In this document: in pieces, positions 1 to 5,382 of the stretch
How the letters are laid out: each line of letters opens with the position of its first letter
How positions within the stretch are numbered: the first letter of the stretch is position 1
Origin: Limisphaerales bacterium
Lineage (GTDB): Bacteria > Verrucomicrobiota > Verrucomicrobiae > Limisphaerales > UBA11358
Assembly: GCA_003152145.1 (NCBI GenBank)
Contig: PLZL01000350.1
Span: forward strand, 5,868-12,970
Length of the DNA: 7,103 nt
Direction: 5' to 3'
Notes under the pieces: generated by a model
Databases searched by the model: none
Seen by the model: only the letters and a program-made list of their open reading frames with translations
What the model was told of the DNA's origin: nothing
Position numbers and translations under genes: made by a program

Positions 1-1
1 A

Positions 2-3000
2 GCGCCGGTCGTTGCACTTGAATGCGACGTGCGCGGAAAAGCCGTAGCCGTCCCGCAGGGCGGGAGCAGCGTCGAGTATGAAGTGCATGTGGGCAATTGC
101 ACGGACACGCCGCAGTCTGTGACGCTCAACTTTGTGCGCTACGGCTGGGAGGAAATGGTATCCACCATTGAACCAAGTTCGCTCCGACTCGCGCCGGGCG
201 AGAGCCGCACGGTGAAGTTGACGGTGAAAATTTCCGACCGCGTTCCGCCCGGCGGACACGAGGAACAGGCGTTGCAGGCCATCGCGAACGGCGACGCCGC
301 GACGGCGACGCAACTGAAATTCATCACGACGAGCGAAGTGCCGCATCCTCACATCATGCACACGGCGCCGCGCTGGCAGGAAGTCCGCGACAAGGTGGCG
401 AAGTATGATTGGGCATGCGACGCACAGGCTGACACCGTGCGTCGCGCCGAAAACTGGCGTGTGCCGGAAGTGGCCAAGCCGCCGCGCAACGATCCCGACG
501 ACACTTACGGTCCATTTCTTTTTGCCACGCAAAACGAAAACGATCTGCTCGCGTGCGCCTTTTCGTGGCAGCTTACGCACAACAGAGCGCACGCGGAAAA
601 AGTCGCGCTGTTTCTGCGGCGGCTTTCCAATCCGACGAACGGTTATCCTGTGACCCTGCGCGGCTGCAATCAAAGCCTCGTGCAAGAGGGACATTTCTTC
701 CAGCACATCGCGATGGCCTACGACGCAATTCTTGAGTCAGGCGTGCTGACGCCGGACGACCGGCGGCAGATTGAAAATACATTCCGTATTTTTATTGAGA
801 CGATTGACCGCGCCAGCGATTACGGCCCGATCAACAACTGGAATCTCTCCGAGGATTGCGGCGCGTTTTACTGCTCGCTCGCCATGCAGGACCTCGTCGA
901 GGCTCAACGATGGTTTTCGGGGCCGTCGGGACTTTGCGATCAACTCGCCAAAGGCGTGATGGACGACGGCTGGTGGTATGAATGTTCCATTGGTTACAAC
1001 ATGTGGTGCGCGAGCGAATTTACACAGGCCGCGCTCGCCTACGAACCGTTTGGCGTGAACTTTCTCGATATGAAAGTTCCGGCGAACTTTTCCAAAAAGG
1101 CGTTGCTCAAGGCGGAATTGAGCGGTGGCGTCACCAGTGGCACGACGCCGGAGGAACAACGGAAACCCTTCGGCATGGACGCGGAAATTTACGGGCCGAA
1201 CACGAAGCCGTATCGAACGATCCGCGACATGTGGAACAGCCTGCTGCTGTTTCTTGACTGGCGCGGCGTGATGTTCGGCGTGAACGATTCGACGGAAAGC
1301 CAGGTCTCCGGCAACCGCACCGAGGTCAGCGGCCAGCCGTTTGAGATCGCCTACTACGCGTTTCGCGATCCTGCTTATGCGGCCATCATCAAGATGGGCG
1401 GCGGCAAACGCGACTTGCTTTACGCCGTGCCGGATCTGCCAACGAACACGCCGGAAAAATTCCGCGAAGGCGCGTTTGCAGACAACGTCGGTCTCGCGAT
1501 GTTGCGCTCGCAGACGACGAACCGCCCGATCCGCGAGCAGATTCAGGCCGCGCTGCACTACGGCACGCACGGCTGGGCGCACGGGCATTATGACCGCACG
1601 GATTTGCTTTCGCTGATGCGCTACGGCCGCAGCTTCTGGAATCCTGAATCCGTCTTCTGGGTCTATGAGCCGTTCATGTATAAATTTTACTGCCAGACTT
1701 CGGTGAATCACAACATGGTTGTTGTGGATGAAAAAATGCAGGAAGCCAATCCCGGCGAACGGCTGCTGTTCCACACCGGCAACGCAATGCAGGCGGCGGT
1801 CGTCGAGACGGATACGCGCTGGTCGAATCCGCCCTTCGGTGGGATGGTCTATGATTATGTGCCGGTAAAAACGTTTGCCGAAAAAGGCTGGCGTGAAGGC
1901 CGCTCCGTGCCGATTCCGACGAATGCGCCGGCCTACGGAACGCTCACCGGCTTCACGGAAAAAATTCTGCAACGCCGGCTCCTGCTCGTGATGGACGATT
2001 ACGTCGTGCTCGCCGATTTTGTGAAAGGCATCCCGCAGGGCGGGACGCACACGTTTGAAAATCTGCTGCAACTGAAAGGCTTTCTTGGCCTCGATGCGCC
2101 GGAGAAAAAATTTCTGCGCCACGACGCGCAATGGAATCCTGATCCCATCGGCAGCGCACAGTTTGTCACGGATTGCAATTGGTATTCCGTCACCGCGCCC
2201 GCTGTTGCCCGCTACATCGAACGATGGGGGCCAAGCGCGGACAACGAAGGTTCGCGTTCCGTCGGCAATGAGGACGGCGTTTTGAAACTGGACGTTCACT
2301 CGCTCTGGCCGCAGCAGCAGGAAATCATGGTCGGCGCCGCGCCCGAATTGCGTGACGTGCAAAAGCGCCTGTTTTACACCGTTCGCGGCGACGGAAAAAC
2401 GCTGGCCGATGGAAAATTCGGCGCGTGGATTTTGGGCAGAGCCGACATTGACGTTTCTGTCGAAGGCGTTAGGCAGCTTGAATTGGAAGCGAAAACGGAA
2501 CTCGCAAAACTGCCGACGCTGTTTTGGGCGAATGCACGGATCGTGACGCGCGACGGAAAAGAAATTCCGCTGTCCGAACTCGCGCCGAAATTTGAAAATG
2601 TCCAGCAGCCGCCGCGCGCGAACGAAGATTATTTTGGCGGGCCAATAAAAATCGCTGGCGAGGAATACAAATCGGCGACGCCCGCCGAACCGCAAAATGA
2701 AAACCAGCCCGCAGTCGTGCGCGTGGATTTGTCCAACGCGAACGCCGTTCGTTTCAAGGTGGCCATTGGGGGCGATTATCCACTCGGTGACGAGAGCCAG
2801 CGCCGAAAAGTGACTGCCATTCGCGCCGCGCAAGGCAACGCCGCGCGCTTTCTCACGGTCATCGAACCTTACGAAGACCAGCCCGTCGTGAAATCCGCCG
2901 AGGCTTTGAGCGCGGACAAATTGCGTGTCGAACTCGCAGACGGCCGCGTCCAGGAAATTGAAATCAAAAACTTTGAGGGTGACGGCAGGAACATTCAGGT

Positions 3001-3058
3001 CAATTTGACGGAGACTAGGGATGGGAACATTCTGCGTCAGGAATCCACGACCCAATGA
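2..3058 (+). CDS. Heparinase II/III-like polysaccharide lyase with NEW3-like N-terminal domain (5' end missing)
   Basis: The frame is open to the left edge, so the gene starts upstream; the GTG at 29 reads as an internal valine. Residues are numbered from that codon. Residues 1-100 form a NEW3-like beta-sandwich of the type next to many carbohydrate-active enzymes (VEYEVHVGN, LAPGESRTVKL). Residues 105-480 look like an alpha/alpha toroid, with N-N-W-N at 269-272 and an acidic, aromatic stretch at 312-326 (E318, Y323), the region where related lyases carry catalytic Asn/Tyr residues. Residues 480-830 are the heparinase II/III beta-sandwich, with H518-G-H520-Y-D522 and the conserved NHNMVVVDEKMQ block (560-571). 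Residues 868-930 resemble a divergent NPCBM module, followed by a beta-rich tail (940-1009). The expected reaction is beta-elimination at uronic acids. The exact lyase family and substrate cannot be read from sequence, and a signal peptide would lie outside the window. The stop overlaps the next gene by 4 bases. Confidence 0.85.
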   Translation, partial: APVVALECDVRGKAVAVPQGGSSVEYEVHVGNCTDTPQSVTLNFVRYGWEEMVSTIEPSSLRLAPGESRTVKLTVKISDRVPPGGHEEQALQAIANGDAATATQLKFITTSEVPHPHIMHTAPRWQEVRDKVAKYDWACDAQADTVRRAENWRVPEVAKPPRNDPDDTYGPFLFATQNENDLLACAFSWQLTHNRAHAEKVALFLRRLSNPTNGYPVTLRGCNQSLVQEGHFFQHIAMAYDAILESGVLTPDDRRQIENTFRIFIETIDRASDYGPINNWNLSEDCGAFYCSLAMQDLVEAQRWFSGPSGLCDQLAKGVMDDGWWYECSIGYNMWCASEFTQAALAYEPFGVNFLDMKVPANFSKKALLKAELSGGVTSGTTPEEQRKPFGMDAEIYGPNTKPYRTIRDMWNSLLLFLDWRGVMFGVNDSTESQVSGNRTEVSGQPFEIAYYAFRDPAYAAIIKMGGGKRDLLYAVPDLPTNTPEKFREGAFADNVGLAMLRSQTTNRPIREQIQAALHYGTHGWAHGHYDRTDLLSLMRYGRSFWNPESVFWVYEPFMYKFYCQTSVNHNMVVVDEKMQEANPGERLLFHTGNAMQAAVVETDTRWSNPPFGGMVYDYVPVKTFAEKGWREGRSVPIPTNAPAYGTLTGFTEKILQRRLLLVMDDYVVLADFVKGIPQGGTHTFENLLQLKGFLGLDAPEKKFLRHDAQWNPDPIGSAQFVTDCNWYSVTAPAVARYIERWGPSADNEGSRSVGNEDGVLKLDVHSLWPQQQEIMVGAAPELRDVQKRLFYTVRGDGKTLADGKFGAWILGRADIDVSVEGVRQLELEAKTELAKLPTLFWANARIVTRDGKEIPLSELAPKFENVQQPPRANEDYFGGPIKIAGEEYKSATPAEPQNENQPAVVRVDLSNANAVRFKVAIGGDYPLGDESQRRKVTAIRAAQGNAARFLTVIEPYEDQPVVKSAEALSADKLRVELADGRVQEIEIKNFEGDGRNIQVNLTETRDGNILRQESTTQ
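51..65 (+). repeat. 15-base palindromic repeat, copy 1
   Basis: TCCCGCAGGGCGGGA is a 6-bp inverted repeat around a 3-base loop, encoding PQGG within the NEW3-like domain of the first lyase. An identical copy in the same codon phase lies at 2031-2045. It may be only a product of codon choice for Pro-Gln-Gly-Gly. Confidence 0.5.
2031..2045 (+). repeat. 15-base palindromic repeat, copy 2
   Basis: This is an exact copy of the palindrome at 51-65, again encoding PQGG, here in the beta-sandwich of the first lyase (residues 669-672). No direct repeats or signs of insertion surround it. Confidence 0.5.
3055..3058 (+). other. ATGA stop-start overlap (lyase / ThuA-like)
   Basis: The stop TGA of the first lyase and the start ATG of the ThuA-like gene share four bases. 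This is a classic arrangement for translational coupling and implies one transcript. The only purine-rich candidate upstream (AGGA at 3039-3042, 12 bases before the ATG) is weak. Confidence 0.85.
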
Positions 3059-3693
3059 AGCCGCGCGCACTGGTTCTCTGCGATGACACGTGGCATCCGG
3101 CGGAAATTGTCCGGCGCGGGCTGGACGCGCTCGGCGACGGCGATTTTGATTTTGAATTTCTCGAAGACGGCATGGCATGGTCGGCGGAGCGCATGACTGA
3201 ATTTCCTTTGGTCATTCTCGCCAAGGCCAACATCACGTCATCAAAAATCGAGCGTCCTTGGCTCGCGGCGGAGTCGCAGCATCTCTTTCCCGATTTTGTG
3301 CGGCGCGGCAACGGCCTGGTTGTGATTCACTCCGGCGTTTCCCGCTACGAAAAATTGCCGGCGATGAATGCCTTGATCGGCGGCGCATTTGTGAGTCATC
3401 CCGATTCCTGCGCGGTGACAATGGAACCCAAGTCCGGTTATCCGCTGACGGCTGGCGTTGCGCCGTTCACGGTGCGCGATGAACATTATTTCATGTCGCT
3501 CGATGAAGCGCAGGCGGATGTGTTCTTGCGCTCGCGTTCGGAACATGGCGTTCAGCCGGCAGGCTGGACGCGCACCGAAGGCGCAGGCCGTGTTTGCGTG
3601 CTGACACCTGGACATAACCTGGAAGTCTGGCTGCATCCTGAGTTCCAAAAACTTTTATCCAATGCACTGCGCTGGGCGGCGAAACTGAATTGA
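3055..3693 (+). CDS. ThuA-like domain protein
   Basis: This 212-residue protein matches the ThuA family (trehalose utilization, class I glutamine amidotransferase-like fold) in length and motif order. It has an N-terminal strand with an early acidic and His-containing turn (ALVLCDDTWHP, 5-15). An RRGNGLVVIHSG block (83-94) includes H92. D-E-H-Y-F-M lies at 142-147, then a W-x-R-x-E-G-x-G-R-V segment (171-180), P-G-H at 185-187, and the closing ALRWA helix. It has no signal peptide or membrane segment, so it is probably cytoplasmic. In rhizobia ThuA acts with the oxidoreductase ThuB in trehalose/3-keto-sugar metabolism, but the chemistry of the wider family is not settled. ThuA-like proteins are common in glycan clusters of Verrucomicrobia and Planctomycetes. 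The ATG at 3055 overlaps the upstream stop as ATGA, which supports this start. An AGGA at 3039-3042 lies rather far upstream for a ribosome binding site. Confidence 0.88.
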   Translation: MKPRALVLCDDTWHPAEIVRRGLDALGDGDFDFEFLEDGMAWSAERMTEFPLVILAKANITSSKIERPWLAAESQHLFPDFVRRGNGLVVIHSGVSRYEKLPAMNALIGGAFVSHPDSCAVTMEPKSGYPLTAGVAPFTVRDEHYFMSLDEAQADVFLRSRSEHGVQPAGWTRTEGAGRVCVLTPGHNLEVWLHPEFQKLLSNALRWAAKLN

Positions 3694-3697
3694 GCCG

Positions 3698-5284
3698 ATG
3701 AAAGAAATTCAAAATCCAATTTTGCCCGGCTTTCATCCCGATTCGAGCATCTGCCGCGTTGGCGAGGATTATTATATCGCCAACTCGTCGTTCGAATGGT
3801 TTCCCGGCGTGCCGATTCATCATTCGCGTGATTTGATGAACTGGCGGTTGATCGGCCACGCGCTAACGCGGCGGTCGCAATTGAATTTGCGTGGCATCGC
3901 GGATTCCGGCGGTGTTTGGGCGCCGTCGTTGAGTTACGCCGACGGACAATTCTGGCTCATCTACACAAACATCCGCACCTGCGGCATGGGGCGGCCGTTC
4001 AAGGACATTGGAATTTATCTGGCAACGGCAAAAAACATTCTCGGCCCGTGGTCGGAACCCATCACGTTGAATTCAATTGGTTTTGATCCGTCGTTGTTTC
4101 ACGATGACGACGGACGCAAATGGCTGGTGAACATGATTTGGGATTTTCGCAAAGGTCGTTCGCGCTTCGCCGGAATCGTGATTCAGGAATATGATCACCA
4201 GCAGCGCAAGCTTGTCGGGCTGATGACGAAGCTTCTCGCCAAGCCGGTGCTCACGGAAGGGCCGAACCTTTACAAACGCAGCGGCTATTACTACCTCATG
4301 CTGGCCGAAGGCGGCACCGGCTGGAATCACGGCATCTCACTGGCGCGGTCAAAAAATATTCTCGGCCCCTACGAACTCGACCCCCAGACCTCGGTCATCA
4401 CGTCGCGCGACGACTACGGCTTGCCATTGCAAAAAGCCGGTCATGGCGAACTCGTCGAAACTCCGGCGGGCGAAACCTATCTCGCGCATCTCGCCAGCCG
4501 GCCAATCACACCGGAACGCCGCTGCATGTTAGGCAGGGAAACCTGCCTGCAAAAAGTCGTCTGGTCGAAAGACGGCTGGTTGCGGCTCGCCAACGGCGGG
4601 CATCACGTTTCCGTTTCGTGGCCCGCGCCAAAAGACTTGCCGGAAAAGCCGTGGCCGACAATTTCCGAGCGCGACCATTTTGATTCGACGAAACTGGGCG
4701 CGCAATGGAGTTCGCTGCGCGTGCCTGCCGACAAATCCTGGTTGAGCCTGACCGAGCGTTCCGGCTGGCTGCGGCTGCGCGGACGCGATTCGCAACAATC
4801 GCTTTTTGATCAGAGTCTCGTGGTGCGGCGCGTCCAGCATTTTCAGTTCGCCGCCGAAACGTGTCTCGAATTTTCCCCGACGCACTTCATGCAAAGCGCC
4901 GGATTGATCTGTTACTACGACACGCGGACGCATTTTTATCTGCGCGTGACTCATGACGAGGCGCGTGGAAGAATTCTCGGCATCACGCTAGCGGACGACG
5001 GCAATTACGACGAGCTGGGCGCGGGCGGAATTATTGTGAACGATTGGAAGCAAATTTGCCTGCGCGCGGAAGTTGATTTTCATAAACTCAAATTTAGTGC
5101 ATCGCCGGACGGAAAAAGCTGGCGGAACATCGGGCCGGTTTTGGATGCGTCGAAACTTTCCGATGACTACGGCGCTGGCTTGCATTTCACCGGCGCGATG
5201 GTCGGGCTTTGCGCGCAAGATGTGAGCGGCGGGAAGCTGCCGGCGGACTTTGACTATTTTGATTATCAACCTGCAACTTTATGA
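3698..5284 (+). CDS. GH43 beta-xylosidase / alpha-L-arabinofuranosidase
   Basis: This 528-residue enzyme belongs to glycoside hydrolase family 43, close to the XynB-type beta-xylosidases. The opening NPILPGFHPDSS carries the general base D15. FEWFPGVPIHHSRDLMNW (32-49) is the subfamily hallmark. GFDPSLFHDDDG supplies the pKa modulator D130, and TEGPNLYK the general acid E187. KAGHGELVET (246-255) carries H249, the likely metal-binding His in the propeller centre. These positions match the triad spacing of characterised XynB enzymes. The five-bladed propeller fills about residues 4-310, and the ILGP repeats at 114-117 and 221-224 mark equivalent blade edges. Residues 323-525 (ERDHFD start, DYFDY end) form the C-terminal concanavalin A-like beta-sandwich that helps shape the active site in this group. 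No signal peptide is present, so it should act on imported oligosaccharides, releasing xylose or arabinofuranose; the sequence alone does not separate these. It starts 4 bases after the ThuA-like stop, without a clear Shine-Dalgarno. Confidence 0.95.
   Translation: MKEIQNPILPGFHPDSSICRVGEDYYIANSSFEWFPGVPIHHSRDLMNWRLIGHALTRRSQLNLRGIADSGGVWAPSLSYADGQFWLIYTNIRTCGMGRPFKDIGIYLATAKNILGPWSEPITLNSIGFDPSLFHDDDGRKWLVNMIWDFRKGRSRFAGIVIQEYDHQQRKLVGLMTKLLAKPVLTEGPNLYKRSGYYYLMLAEGGTGWNHGISLARSKNILGPYELDPQTSVITSRDDYGLPLQKAGHGELVETPAGETYLAHLASRPITPERRCMLGRETCLQKVVWSKDGWLRLANGGHHVSVSWPAPKDLPEKPWPTISERDHFDSTKLGAQWSSLRVPADKSWLSLTERSGWLRLRGRDSQQSLFDQSLVVRRVQHFQFAAETCLEFSPTHFMQSAGLICYYDTRTHFYLRVTHDEARGRILGITLADDGNYDELGAGGIIVNDWKQICLRAEVDFHKLKFSASPDGKSWRNIGPVLDASKLSDDYGAGLHFTGAMVGLCAQDVSGGKLPADFDYFDYQPATL
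4531..4548 (+). repeat. Perfect 7-bp inverted repeat with GAAA loop inside the GH43 gene
   Basis: The sequence reads AGGCAGG, GAAA, CCTGCCT, which would fold in RNA as a 7-bp stem closed by a GNRA-type tetraloop. It lies in codons 278-284, which encode LGRETCL, a segment conserved in XynB-type enzymes, so the protein is not disrupted. No T-run follows, so it is not an intrinsic terminator. Confidence 0.6.
5281..5284 (+). other. ATGA stop-start overlap (GH43 / fusion protein)
   Basis: The GH43 stop TGA and the start ATG of the hydrolase-lyase fusion share four bases. The 20 bases upstream are pyrimidine- and A-rich with no Shine-Dalgarno match, so initiation here probably depends on ribosomes finishing the GH43 gene. 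Confidence 0.85.
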
Positions 5285-5382
5285 ATCCAACCAACCAAAA
5301 TGTTCCCTGCCGTCGAAGCACGCCGGTGCGTTTACCGGCGTTTGTCTTTGGTTTGTGGATGGTGGTCAATCCGATTTTTGCC
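5281..5382 (+). other. Signal peptide coding region of the hydrolase-lyase fusion
   Basis: Residues 1-34 have a basic n-region (R11, R12, R17), a hydrophobic core (residues 18-29, with F21, F23, L25, W26, V28 and V29) and a plausible signal peptidase I site after NPIFA at A34. No lipobox cysteine follows the core, and the paired arginines lack the rest of a Tat motif, so Sec export to the periplasm or outside is inferred. The presence of this peptide at codon 1 also supports the ATG at 5281 over the in-frame ATG at 5359, which would cut the core. Confidence 0.75.

Noticed and set aside
29..31. GTG at 29 as the true start of the first lyase
   Set aside because: The frame is open to base 2 and the residues before it (APVVALECD) read as continuing beta-sandwich; a lyase of this kind would also be expected to have a signal peptide further upstream.
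737..3178. Very long minus-strand open frame (813 codons) opposite the first lyase
   Set aside because: Its translation is Arg-, Phe- and Ala-rich low-quality sequence without recognisable domains. It is explained by the GC-biased codons of the clearly homologous + strand lyase.
4027..4370. Near-repeat around 4030-4048 and 4350-4369 as a duplicated DNA element
   Set aside because: Both copies encode the K-N-I-L-G-P blade-edge motif of the GH43 propeller, so the similarity reflects protein repeat structure.
4531..4548. Hairpin as a transcription terminator
   Set aside because: It sits inside the GH43 gene, is followed by GCAAAAAG rather than a T-run, and downstream genes are translationally coupled.
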